NCBI RefSeq assembly: GCF_000758665.1
Contig: NZ_CP009285.1
Span: forward strand, 4,402,001-4,466,000
Reading direction: 5' to 3'
Source: Paenibacillus borealis
Lineage (GTDB): Bacteria; Bacillota; Bacilli; Paenibacillales; Paenibacillaceae
DNA length: 64,000 nt
Shown here: one piece after another, positions 25,802-33,928 of the stretch
Position numbering within the stretch: position 1 is the first letter of the stretch
How the letters are laid out: the number at the start of each line of letters is the position of its first letter
Notes under the pieces: generated by a model
Databases searched by the model: none
Told to the model about the DNA's origin: nothing
What the model saw: only the letters and a program-made list of their open reading frames with translations
Position numbers and translations under genes: made by a program

Positions 25802-26875
25802 TTACCATATGAGGTACGCCGCCGCATAGGTCAAGCCGCAGGCACTGCCCAGCAGCAGGATCGAGTCCCCCTTATGCAGCAGCCCCTGCTCCTCGGCGAT
25901 CGCCAGTCCGGCGGGAATATTGGCGCTGCCCATGTTGCCGTTCTCGGGGAAGGTATTGACGGGGAATACTTTGTCCGTCTTGACCTCCAGCTTGTTCAGC
26001 AGCGAGTTGGTAATATTGCGGCCCAGCTGATGGGAGAAGATATAATCGATGTTGTCCTTGCGCAGTCCATGCTCGTCCAGGAATTCATAGACAAAGCCGG
26101 GCATATCGCGGATGACATTGGCGGCAATCCCGCGCCCGTCCGCCCAGCTCATGAAATCCATTCCCTCGAACCTTGGTGCCGGCATGTGGATTTTGGGCGA
26201 TACATAGAGCGACAGCTCCCAATCCGCATGATTTCTCTGCTCCCCGTAGTACTGGATGGACTTCTCGCCAGTATCGGCACTCAGCAGCATGGCGGCGGCT
26301 CCGGCGCCCGCAAACAGCAGATTCATTTTGTAATCCGCTTCTTCCAGGCTGCCGACCTTGCCTGCATAATTGGAAGCCTCCAGCAGCTCCAGCGGATTCT
26401 CACTGGTTACAACGAGGATATTGCGGTACTTGCCTGAAGAAATGTAGAGGCTGGACAGCTCCATCGCTTTCAGGAACCCGTTGCAGGTATCGTTGATGTC
26501 ATAATAATTACCCCGGGTCATTCCCAGCTCATGCGCCAGGATAATCGCGTAAGACGGCTCGCGGAAGGGATTACACACCCCCACGAACAGCAGCAGATCA
26601 ATGTCGCTTGCTGTGATGCCCGCTTTGCCGATCGCTTCCTGCGAGACCTTAACAGCCATCTGCACAGAGCTCTCCTCCCGGTAGTCCGCTGAGCAGGACC
26701 GGGTCGTGATCTCCAGGAAATCGAGCTTGCGCTTGCTGCCGTATACCAGCTGCTCCAGATCATCCTTCGGCAGATGGCGGAAATATTTCTCCGCGAACAA
26801 ATCTACGATCTCCCCGTTAGTCATCCGCCCCTTGGGGATGTAATACGATAAAGCGCTTATAGACAGATTCAACAT
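25802..26875 (-). CDS. KAS III (FabH-like) ketoacyl synthase/acyltransferase
   Basis: The 357-residue protein is a FabH-type thiolase-fold enzyme with an intact triad: Cys131 in YDINDTCNGFLKAM, His in YIFSHQLGRNI and Asn in NGNMGSANIPAGLA. Cluster-borne members either start chains or act as acyltransferases (CerJ, ChlB3, CloN2 types). The ACP gene just upstream probably supplies its partner. ATG 26875 is chosen because GAGGAG lies seven bases before it; ATG 26881 would be too close. In a pyrrole-containing pathway it could elongate or pass on the pyrrolyl unit; that is inference. Confidence 0.87.
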   Translation of the reverse strand: MLNLSISALSYYIPKGRMTNGEIVDLFAEKYFRHLPKDDLEQLVYGSKRKLDFLEITTRSCSADYREESSVQMAVKVSQEAIGKAGITASDIDLLLFVGVCNPFREPSYAIILAHELGMTRGNYYDINDTCNGFLKAMELSSLYISSGKYRNILVVTSENPLELLEASNYAGKVGSLEEADYKMNLLFAGAGAAAMLLSADTGEKSIQYYGEQRNHADWELSLYVSPKIHMPAPRFEGMDFMSWADGRGIAANVIRDMPGFVYEFLDEHGLRKDNIDYIFSHQLGRNITNSLLNKLEVKTDKVFPVNTFPENGNMGSANIPAGLAIAEEQGLLHKGDSILLLGSACGLTYAAAYLIW

Positions 26876-26901
26876 GGTCATGCTCCTCTACATCAAGATG
26901 A

Positions 26902-27171
26902 TTAACCGCTGGTCTGCGCTTCCTCGCCCAAACTTCTATATTTGTCAAACAGCTCATAGGCTTCGCCCAGTGTCCGGGTCATTACCCGGTCTTCGGGATT
27001 GAACATGACCTGGTACTCTCTTTCCAGCCTTAGCATCACGTTGACCAAAGATAAGGAATCGACCCCCAGCTCCAGCAGCAGATTGACCTCCGGGGTCAGC
27101 CGGGAAGCTTCAATTCCCAAATATTCCGAAAAGATGCCCTGGAACTGCGCAAAGCTTATCCGTTCTTCCAT
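26902..27171 (-). CDS. Acyl carrier protein paired with the KAS III
   Basis: An 89-residue ACP with a canonical attachment site, LLLELGVDSLSLVNVMLRLEREY (Ser at about 39). It starts at ATG 27171 behind AGGTGAG, four bases after the etfA stop, and is followed 26 bases later by the KAS III gene. It is one of five free-standing carrier proteins in the cluster. Its cargo is unknown; the neighbouring KAS III and ligase are the likely partners. Confidence 0.88.
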   Translation of the reverse strand: MEERISFAQFQGIFSEYLGIEASRLTPEVNLLLELGVDSLSLVNVMLRLEREYQVMFNPEDRVMTRTLGEAYELFDKYRSLGEEAQTSG

Positions 27172-27175
27172 ATGC

Positions 27176-28198
27176 TCACCTGCCTACTGTTATGTTTTGT
27201 CTAACCTGGTCAATCAGGAGCGGCACGGCCTCGAACAGATCGGCAACAATGCCATGCGCAGCCAGTCCCAAAATAGGCGCTGTCCGGTCCCTGTTGATGG
27301 CAATCACGGTATCCATCCTGCGGATGCCTACAGTGTGCTGAACCGCTCCCGAAATACCGATGGCGATATAGATTCTGCCGCTTACATTCCGGCCTGTTAA
27401 GCCAATCTGCCGGGAATAATCCAGCCAGCCCTGGTCGATCACGGGTCTTGTTGCACCCAGCTCTGCCCCTAGGCATGCAGCAAGCTCTCTGACCAGATCC
27501 AGCCCTTCCTTGCTGCACACGCCCCGCCCTGCGGCAACGATTATATCTGAAGCGGCGGAGCCCGAAACTTCTCTGCTTCGGATCACCTCAAGGATAGAGG
27601 TGCGTAGCACGGATGGAAGCTGTAGCTGCGGATGAATAATCCGTCCGGTCCGGCACGGATCGGGTTCGCAAGGGGACATGGCCCCGGGCCGGACTGTCGC
27701 CATTTGCGGTCTGGCCTCCGGGCAGCAAATGGTCGCCATTAACGCCCCTTCCCGGGCTGGCCGGATCTGCAGCAGCACCCGGCTAGGCAGATCAATGTCA
27801 AGCTCTGTGCAATCCGCAGTTAAGCCGGTGTTAAGCCTTGCAGCTAATCTAGCGGCGATGGATTTGCTATGTATAGTGGAGGAAAGCAGCAGGATTTCCG
27901 GTTTAGCCTCCAATACCAGCTGATGCAGCAGCTCCGTATGAACCTCTTCGCTCAGCGGACTGAGGCCGGGCTGATCGAGCACATAGACGGTGTCCGCGCC
28001 ATGACTGATGCAGGAAGCCGCATAGGCTGATGTACCGCTTCCGATAAGCACGACGGCAATGTCCGTCTGCAGTTTCCGGTTCAGCTCACGGGCTGAGCCC
28101 AGCAGCTCATATACAGCCGGGTCCAGCCGTCCGTCCGCGTGATTGCCTATAATCATGAGTCCCTCATATTCTCTGGCCCGCAGGCTCTGAATCGGCAT
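27176..28198 (-). CDS. etfA: Electron transfer flavoprotein alpha subunit
   Basis: A 340-residue ETF alpha subunit. The N-terminal domain has EYEGLMIIGNHADGRLDPAVYELLGSARELN. The C-terminal FAD domain carries the family signature: AAGRGVCSKEG, GATRPVIDQGWLDYSRQIGLTG, IYIAIGISGAVQHTVG, VIAINRD and APILGLAAHGIVADL. I start at ATG 28198, which has a perfect AAGGAGG site; the frame continues to a TTG at 28252 without one. The pair with etfB would accept electrons from a dehydrogenase. The obvious donor here is the acyl-CoA dehydrogenase-like enzyme at 21918. The quinone oxidoreductase partner is not in the window. Confidence 0.93.
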   Translation of the reverse strand: MPIQSLRAREYEGLMIIGNHADGRLDPAVYELLGSARELNRKLQTDIAVVLIGSGTSAYAASCISHGADTVYVLDQPGLSPLSEEVHTELLHQLVLEAKPEILLLSSTIHSKSIAARLAARLNTGLTADCTELDIDLPSRVLLQIRPAREGALMATICCPEARPQMATVRPGAMSPCEPDPCRTGRIIHPQLQLPSVLRTSILEVIRSREVSGSAASDIIVAAGRGVCSKEGLDLVRELAACLGAELGATRPVIDQGWLDYSRQIGLTGRNVSGRIYIAIGISGAVQHTVGIRRMDTVIAINRDRTAPILGLAAHGIVADLFEAVPLLIDQVRQNITVGR

Positions 28199-28258
28199 GA
28201 AAGCCTCCTTATCAAGGTAGCGTGAAGGATATAAATTCTTATATTTTGACAAAGGATC

Positions 28259-29008
28259 TTATACCCGTGACACATTCTTATCTGTCAAAAGCTGCGCTAT
28301 CTCTGCAATTTGCTCCTGCAGGCTCCTGCCGCTGACGGTAAAGGGCTCCTGCCGGTCCGCCGCATTACGTGTTTCCACTACGCGGGTCGGCGAACCGGCA
28401 AGCCCACAAGCCTGCTTGTCCAGGTTAAGGTCCTGAGCAGACAGCCTGGTGATTTCACACCGGTTAGCATTCAGAATCCCCTTAACGGTAGCCATCCGCG
28501 GCTGATTGATGCCTTTATGCACCGTAATCAGGGCCGGGAGGGTTAGCTGCACAATTTCATAGCCGGTCTCCGTCATCCGCTTGCAGGTGATGTGCTGTTC
28601 ATCCAGGGCGAGAATTTCCAGCACATGCGTGGTGTGCGCAACGCCCAGCTTCTCCGCCAGGGCGGGACCGACCTGGGCGGTCTCCCCGTCAGTCGAGTGT
28701 GTGCCGCATATAATCAGATCCGGCTTGCCCGTTAGCCCGAGTCCCCGGGCGAGCACGGTGGCCGTAGCCAGCGTATCTCCACCCGCGAACAGCCTGTCGG
28801 TCAACAGCACGCCTGCATCCGCTCCAAGTGCGATGCAGCTCCGCAAGATTTTGGCTGCGGAATCTGCCCCCATACTTACAGCGGTTACGCTCCCGCCATT
28901 GCGCTCCCTGATCCGCAGTGCCTCTTCCAGGGCAAAGACATCCGCCGGGTTCATAGCCTGCCCCATGTGAGCAATCGGCACCTGCTTGACACATACGGCT
29001 ATTTCCAA
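28259..29008 (-). CDS. etfB: Electron transfer flavoprotein beta subunit
   Basis: The 249-residue protein matches ETF beta: IAVCVKQVP at the N-terminus, MNPADVFALEEALRIRE, VSMGADSAAKILRSCIALGAD, and DLIICGTHSTDGETAQVGPALAEKLG, which binds AMP. The LPALITVHKGINQPRMATVKGI segment near the end is the recognition-loop side. I use TTG 29008, eight bases after AAGGAG. It precedes etfA by about 60 bases and follows the flavodoxin gene. ETF genes in the middle of a polyketide operon point to a dedicated electron sink for pathway dehydrogenation. Confidence 0.93.
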   Translation of the reverse strand: MEIAVCVKQVPIAHMGQAMNPADVFALEEALRIRERNGGSVTAVSMGADSAAKILRSCIALGADAGVLLTDRLFAGGDTLATATVLARGLGLTGKPDLIICGTHSTDGETAQVGPALAEKLGVAHTTHVLEILALDEQHITCKRMTETGYEIVQLTLPALITVHKGINQPRMATVKGILNANRCEITRLSAQDLNLDKQACGLAGSPTRVVETRNAADRQEPFTVSGRSLQEQIAEIAQLLTDKNVSRV

Positions 29009-29039
29009 TCCGCCCACTCCTTCCAGGCTCCGGGGCTGC

Positions 29040-29552
29040 TCATGTGAGCTGGCGCAGCTCCTGGAGAATCGGCGAAATATTTTCCTTGCGCACATCGTCG
29101 CAGTTTCTGACCATTTCTTCCGCCATTTCCTTGCCCATGAACAGCCGGGTCATTTTCTGGCCGACTTTCATCATGGTTTTGTCCTTGTCGGCGAGCTGTT
29201 CAAAGTTAAACCGGCCTTCCAGCGGGAAGTATTTCAGCCCGGCACGGATTTTTTCGGGGATGCTTTTATTGTAGTTTTTAATGGAGGCTTCGCTTTGCAC
29301 TGGTGTTTTGGAGACGGAGAAGAGGATGACCTTCTTATGCTGCAGCTGATCCCAGACTTTCTTCAGATAGTCGGCGATGACCAGCTTCTGAACCCGGACA
29401 TAGGTACCTATAATGACTGTGTCATACTGGCCTGCCTGCTTAATGTCAAAGACGTCGATGTCCGCGAGATCGGCTCCAAGCTCCTCCGCGATCCATTCCG
29501 CATACTGCTTCGTACTTCCATAGACGCTTGTGTAAAGGACGAGACTTTTCAT
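29040..29552 (-). CDS. Flavodoxin-domain protein
   Basis: A 170-residue flavodoxin-fold protein starts at ATG 29552 behind a perfect CAGGAGG. The FMN phosphate loop is LVLYTSVYGSTKQYAEWIAEEL, followed by YDTVIIGTYVRVQKL and VILFSVSKTP. It is closer to the HemG/long flavodoxin-domain type than to small electron-carrier flavodoxins. A plausible role is electron supply to the HemN-like radical SAM enzyme or to another redox step of the pathway. Nothing in the sequence proves the partner. Confidence 0.85.
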   Translation of the reverse strand: MKSLVLYTSVYGSTKQYAEWIAEELGADLADIDVFDIKQAGQYDTVIIGTYVRVQKLVIADYLKKVWDQLQHKKVILFSVSKTPVQSEASIKNYNKSIPEKIRAGLKYFPLEGRFNFEQLADKDKTMMKVGQKMTRLFMGKEMAEEMVRNCDDVRKENISPILQELRQLT

Positions 29553-29588
29553 AAAGCACCTCCTGAAATTTTGGTTACCCACCACAGG

Positions 29589-30362
29589 TTAATACGGCAG
29601 CATCTCTTGCAGACATTGCAAAAACCGGGCTTCCGAGCTGTCGGTCATGGCCTTGGCCGGAAGCACAATGGTAAAAACATATTCGCGGCGCAGAATGGAT
29701 ATAGCCTTGAATTGCGGGAAATTCTTGAACTGGCTGATCACACTCTGTCCGCTGCGGGCACACGTTTTGATTTCGAACAGCTCGGTGGGAACGGTGAAGC
29801 CGGTCTGAAGCACTTTGGACATCGCTTCCTTGGCCGTCCAGAGCAGAGTCAGGAAGAGCGGCGGTGCAAGCGGCGGTTCAAGTCCTACCATCAGCCCCTC
29901 TTCCTCCTTGGAGGTAATTCTTCTTAACGCATCCATAGCCTTCTCATCCACCAGCTCCATGTCAACGCCAATCAGAAGACGCGGGTCATAATCAACCGCC
30001 GCTCCAAGAGTGTCGCAATGGGTAATGGTAATCTTCCGGTCCCTTCCGGCCACCATCGGCTGGCATAGAATCCCGTGATCAACCCTTATTTCGGACAGAT
30101 CGTCCTGTTCCTCGGCCACGGCCATTTTGGCGGCCAGCTTGCCGAGCAGATAGCTGTTGCGGCGTCTGGGGTATTTGAAGCCGAAGTATTGCTCCTTCTC
30201 CGCCGCGCTCAGATAATCAAGAGGCCCGTCCTCCGGCGGCAGGGAAACCACACTCAGCTTCAGCCCATAGCGTTCTTCCGGGCCTTCCAGCTCAAAGCTG
30301 ATTTTTCTTACCGTGCTGGAGAGAAACGGTTCGTATTGCCTTGCGAAGGTTGTATACAGCAT
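29589..30362 (-). CDS. Sfp-type 4'-phosphopantetheinyl transferase
   Basis: The 257-residue protein contains the PPTase signatures: YKFPRRRNSYLLGKLAAK-like basic region (here GFKYPRRRNSYLLGKL), ITHCDTLGAAVDYDPRLLIGVDMELVD, and the LTLLWTAKEAMSKVLQTGF magnesium/CoA motif. It converts apo carrier proteins to holo forms and is needed for all the ACP/PCP domains here. ATG 30362 lies seven bases after GGGG; the longer frame to 30410 overlaps the ECH gene. The gene follows the ECH stop by 10 bases. Confidence 0.9.
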   Translation of the reverse strand: MLYTTFARQYEPFLSSTVRKISFELEGPEERYGLKLSVVSLPPEDGPLDYLSAAEKEQYFGFKYPRRRNSYLLGKLAAKMAVAEEQDDLSEIRVDHGILCQPMVAGRDRKITITHCDTLGAAVDYDPRLLIGVDMELVDEKAMDALRRITSKEEEGLMVGLEPPLAPPLFLTLLWTAKEAMSKVLQTGFTVPTELFEIKTCARSGQSVISQFKNFPQFKAISILRREYVFTIVLPAKAMTDSSEARFLQCLQEMLPY

Positions 30363-30372
30363 CTCTGCGCCC

Positions 30373-31161
30373 CTATTCTTTTTCCCAAGGAAATCTTTTG
30401 TACCGCACATAATTCTGAATGTTCTCCCTGATTTCTGCAGAAGCGGTCAGCTTGTCGATCTCCGCCACGGCGGCATGCTCCATCGTTTCGTTAATAATCC
30501 ACATTTGCCGGAAATAGCTCTTGATCTCCCTGACTGTCTGCGGCGTGATCCGGCTGATTCTCCGGTACAGCCGCAGAATGCTGGCATCCGGATCAGCGGC
30601 CACTTCATCGGCTAGCCTGCACTGCAGTGCTTCATTTGAGGACATGGGCAGCGTGGTCAAGGTCATCTTGTACGCCTGCCAATACCCGGTCCGCCGGATC
30701 AGATAAGGACTGACAAGTGCGGGAACAAGCCCCCAGATCGCTTCGGGCAGGGCAAAGGTGGAGCGCGGCGTGGCGACCACATAATCACAGGCAGCCATAA
30801 GTCCGACACCACCGGCAAGCACCTGCCCGTCTATCTTGGCAATCACCATTTTGGACAGTTCGCCAATCCGTTTCATTGTCTGCATAAAGTCTACGGAAGG
30901 TGGTGCCGCAGCATCCCCGGGTTCTCCGGCACCCTCGTCCGTGAACGCCTGAAAGTTCATCCCGGTACAGAAATAACCGCCAGTGCCTTCAAGGACAATC
31001 ACCCGGCAGGCGCTCAGCTCCTCCAGCATCCCTAAGGCGTGCTGCAGCTCTGACACCAGGGAGGCGGTGATGCTGTTCTTGTGTTCCGGACGGTTCATCC
31101 GGATGCTGTACAGCCCTTCGCCCAAGTGACTTACGGCAATGGAGCGATAGTCCATAGTCAC
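30373..31161 (-). CDS. ECH1-type enoyl-CoA hydratase of the beta-branching cassette (PksH-like)
   Basis: The 262-residue crotonase-family protein has GGYFCTGMNFQAF, AKIDGQVLAGGVGLMAACDYVVAT and ALPEAIWGLVPALVSPYLIRR. The pair 'YLIRRTGYWQAYKMTLTTLPMS' and the end YVRYKRFPWEKE match PksH-type ECH1 enzymes rather than PksI-type ECH2. ECH1 dehydrates the HMG-like adduct made by the neighbouring HMG synthase. The GTG start at 31161 has GGAG seven bases upstream; ATG 31155 is a second choice. It follows the HMG synthase stop by three bases. No second ECH is present in the window. Confidence 0.88.
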   Translation of the reverse strand: MTMDYRSIAVSHLGEGLYSIRMNRPEHKNSITASLVSELQHALGMLEELSACRVIVLEGTGGYFCTGMNFQAFTDEGAGEPGDAAAPPSVDFMQTMKRIGELSKMVIAKIDGQVLAGGVGLMAACDYVVATPRSTFALPEAIWGLVPALVSPYLIRRTGYWQAYKMTLTTLPMSSNEALQCRLADEVAADPDASILRLYRRISRITPQTVREIKSYFRQMWIINETMEHAAVAEIDKLTASAEIRENIQNYVRYKRFPWEKE

Positions 31162-31164
31162 TGG

Positions 31165-32397
31165 TCAGCTCCACGCATATTTGCGGTGAAAGTCATCGAC
31201 TTCAGTCAGAACAAGATAGCCTTTGCCCTTAAAGAAATGGTCATAGACTTGGCTGAAAGCGGAGAAATCCACCTTCTTGTCCCGGATCCCGAACAGCCAT
31301 TCCACGTTCTGGTCCAGGATGTCGTCATATTCCTCGAAGCTGAGTTCGTAGCGGCTGTCCAGCTGGGCCTGAATGTTCATCGCGCTCAGCTTCCTTACGG
31401 ATTCCGGCGTAATCACCCCGCTGTAAAATTCCGAAGAGCAGCCTGATCCGTAGGAGAATAACCCGACTCTGCGGTAATCGGCGATGTCTGCCTGGTCAAT
31501 CAGACTGCATAGGCTAAGGTATAGAGCTGCGGAATAGACATTGCCCACCTGCATGCCGTAAGTAAGGGACGGGGCAACTCTTTTGTCAAAATCCTGCTGG
31601 ACTGCTGCGCCTCTTAGTTTCAGCTCATCATGGATCAGCTTGCGGTGCGCGCCTTTGACCATGCCGCCGAATGGCGTATGGAAAGCAAGGTAATCAAAGG
31701 TCTCCTGAAAATGGACGCCGTCCACCTTTTCCTTATAATTCTTATAGGCGTTCTCCAGGCAGTCCAGATAGGACAGCAGCGACAAATCCGGGTTCCCGGT
31801 CTCGATCTCCGGCAGCGGCCGGCAGGTATCCATCACCTCATAGCTGTATTGTCCGGTTGCGCCGAAATCCAGCTCCAGAATCTCCGGATTGTCACTGATA
31901 AGCATGGCCACGGCTCCAACAGCCTGAGTCGGCTCCCCGTAGGTGCTCTTAGCTGCTGCTCTCGCTACATCTGTGGCAATGACCAGCGCCTTGGCTCCGG
32001 GAGAAGCACCCGAGGCGATGAAGCAGGCAGCCATGTGCAGCCCGGCCGTTCCGCCGTAACAGGCCTGCTTCAGCTCGAACAACCGGCAATGGCGGCTCAG
32101 CCCCAGGTAGTCATGGATATATGTACTGAGCGATTTGCCGAAATCCACACCGGACTCGCTGGCTGTAATCACCAGCTCGATCCGGCTTTTGTCCTCTTCG
32201 CTTAAGGCGTCGATGATCGGCTTCGCCGCATTAACCCCGCCCGTTACGGCATCTTCGCAGGCTACGCCCACTGATTTCCGGTCCATCATCAGATTATCGA
32301 ACCGGCTGAGGTCAAGCCCTCTGCCTTCAAAGATACTCCGGGCCGGAATTACCGCCGGTCCCCCGTAAAAGTTGATGCTCTCAATTCCTACTCGCAT
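31165..32397 (-). CDS. HMG-CoA synthase-like enzyme for beta-branching (PksG-like)
   Basis: A 410-residue HMG synthase homologue. The acetyl-accepting Cys113 is in FELKQACYGGTAGLHMA, the Glu in VITASESGVDFGKS (Glu81) and the His in YLAFHTPFGGMVKGAHRKL. In trans-AT clusters this enzyme adds an ACP-bound acetyl group to the beta-keto of a growing chain. The acetyl donor ACP and the decarboxylating KS are the two genes just upstream, and the dehydratase ECH1 follows. ATG 32397 directly abuts the upstream stop (TGA ATG) with AAAAGGAG in front. Confidence 0.94.
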   Translation of the reverse strand: MRVGIESINFYGGPAVIPARSIFEGRGLDLSRFDNLMMDRKSVGVACEDAVTGGVNAAKPIIDALSEEDKSRIELVITASESGVDFGKSLSTYIHDYLGLSRHCRLFELKQACYGGTAGLHMAACFIASGASPGAKALVIATDVARAAAKSTYGEPTQAVGAVAMLISDNPEILELDFGATGQYSYEVMDTCRPLPEIETGNPDLSLLSYLDCLENAYKNYKEKVDGVHFQETFDYLAFHTPFGGMVKGAHRKLIHDELKLRGAAVQQDFDKRVAPSLTYGMQVGNVYSAALYLSLCSLIDQADIADYRRVGLFSYGSGCSSEFYSGVITPESVRKLSAMNIQAQLDSRYELSFEEYDDILDQNVEWLFGIRDKKVDFSAFSQVYDHFFKGKGYLVLTEVDDFHRKYAWS

Positions 32398-33702
32398 TCA
32401 GCTTGCTCCTTTTCTGATAATAATTCCGGTATTGATTCCTCCGAAACCGTAGGAATTGCTAAGCCCATAGGTAATGCTCGCCTGTTCCGCCTGGCTGGAA
32501 GCAAAACGGTGCTCCCGGCTGATCGGGTTCTCCAGAGAGGGCAGCGGGTGAAGGAAATTGCCCTGCATCTGGAGGATCGTCGCCACGGCTTCCACCACTC
32601 CGGCCGCATACAGGCAGTGTCCGGTCAGCGCTTTGGTCGAATTCAGCCGGATGTGACTGACATGGCTGCGAAACACCCGTGAGATTGATTTCAGCTCCGT
32701 CACATCTCCCAGCGGTGTAGAGGTGCCGTGCGCATTGATGTAATCAATGTCAGAGGGGGTAAGTCCGGCGGAGCGGAGCGCCTGCTCCATCGTCCGCACC
32801 TGCCCGTCTTCACTCGGATCAGACAGGCTGTGCCCGTCCAGAGTTGCTGCGCCTCCGGCTATGGTCGCCAGCACCTCCGCTTCCCGGGATTTCGCGCCGT
32901 CCGCCCCCTCCAGGATCAGGCAGGCGGAAGCCTGCCCGAAGATGAAGCCTTCATGCCTGCTGTCAAACGGCCGGCACGCTGCGGCGGGTGCATCATGGAA
33001 GCTGCGGCCTCCGTACGCACCGATATTGATGAAGCCTTGCAGCTCCAGCGGGGACAGATCGGCCAGAGGTCCAATGACCATGCAGACATCGGCAATCCCG
33101 AGCTGGATTAATTGCGCCGCCTTCAGCACCGCCGCGTTGCCGCTGGCTGAGGCTCCACCGACCGTCGCTCCTTCTCCCTGGATGCCGAACATTTCGCTCA
33201 GCACCCCGAGCTGATGGGTATCCATGTAATTCAGCGCATATCTGGGATGCAGCAGCTCCGGCCGCTCCCCGCATTCCTTCATGGCTGCATAGCTGACAGC
33301 AGGTGAAATATTGCTTCCGGCAACGATCAGGCCAATCCGCTCTGCTTCCGGCTTGCGTATGTTCAGCTTCGCCTGCTGCCAAGCCTCGGCTCCGGCCAGC
33401 GCGGAGGCCTGAATCGATTTGCCGGAGATTCTGAACAAACGGCCGGCATTGCGGGATAATTCCCCTTCATAGCGGCGGAAGGATTCCTGCAGCCCTTCCC
33501 CGCTCAGCTCTGCGCCGATCAGCGGCTGCCCGCCTGGATAGGTTAATCCTTGAAGGTAGCCAACTCCGCTGCGGCCGTCTTTCAGGGTTCGGCCGAAGGC
33601 TTCCACACCGCTTGCCGCCGGGCTGAGGATGCCCATCCCGGTGACGGTCACCGGGCGGAAATCCCCAAACCGCCAGCTTGCTGCGCCGCTAGAGGTTCTC
33701 AT
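32398..33702 (-). CDS. Decarboxylating ketosynthase homologue (PksF-like)
   Basis: The 434-residue protein has a FabF/KS fold, but the active-site Cys is replaced by Ser185 in TVGGASASGNAAV. The two catalytic His are in INAHGTSTPLGD and STKALTGHCLYAAG. This replacement is the hallmark of the malonyl-ACP decarboxylases of beta-branching cassettes, which make acetyl-ACP rather than condense. It sits between the donor ACP and the HMG synthase. ATG 33702 overlaps the ACP gene by 14 bases; the ribosome binding site is weak, so translation is probably coupled. Confidence 0.93.
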   Translation of the reverse strand: MRTSSGAASWRFGDFRPVTVTGMGILSPAASGVEAFGRTLKDGRSGVGYLQGLTYPGGQPLIGAELSGEGLQESFRRYEGELSRNAGRLFRISGKSIQASALAGAEAWQQAKLNIRKPEAERIGLIVAGSNISPAVSYAAMKECGERPELLHPRYALNYMDTHQLGVLSEMFGIQGEGATVGGASASGNAAVLKAAQLIQLGIADVCMVIGPLADLSPLELQGFINIGAYGGRSFHDAPAAACRPFDSRHEGFIFGQASACLILEGADGAKSREAEVLATIAGGAATLDGHSLSDPSEDGQVRTMEQALRSAGLTPSDIDYINAHGTSTPLGDVTELKSISRVFRSHVSHIRLNSTKALTGHCLYAAGVVEAVATILQMQGNFLHPLPSLENPISREHRFASSQAEQASITYGLSNSYGFGGINTGIIIRKGAS

Positions 33703-33928
33703 GCAGGAAATCTACGACCTCTCCGATATTTTTCAGGCTCCCGAACTGCAGCAGCGGGATCTTGATCTTGAGTTCGTCCATGGTGTCGGAAATAATATCA
33801 AAGCGGTCAATGGAGTTCGCGCCGAGATCCTTCATGCTTACTTCTCTCTGGATCTGGTCCGGGGTTAAATCCGGCAGGATATCGATCATTTTACTCTTCA
33901 TAATTTCCAGTACCTGATCTTTGCTCAT
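33689..33928 (-). CDS. Donor acyl carrier protein of the HMG synthase cassette
   Basis: A 79-residue ACP. The attachment Ser is in MKDLGANSIDRFDIISDTMDELKIKIP; the 'GANSIDR' sequence is typical of the AcpK-type donor ACPs that carry malonyl/acetyl for beta-branching. It starts at ATG 33928, overlapping the stop of the AT gene by four bases, with AAAGGAG upstream. The long frame seen to 34066 belongs to another gene's shadow. Confidence 0.92.
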   Translation of the reverse strand: MSKDQVLEIMKSKMIDILPDLTPDQIQREVSMKDLGANSIDRFDIISDTMDELKIKIPLLQFGSLKNIGEVVDFLHENL

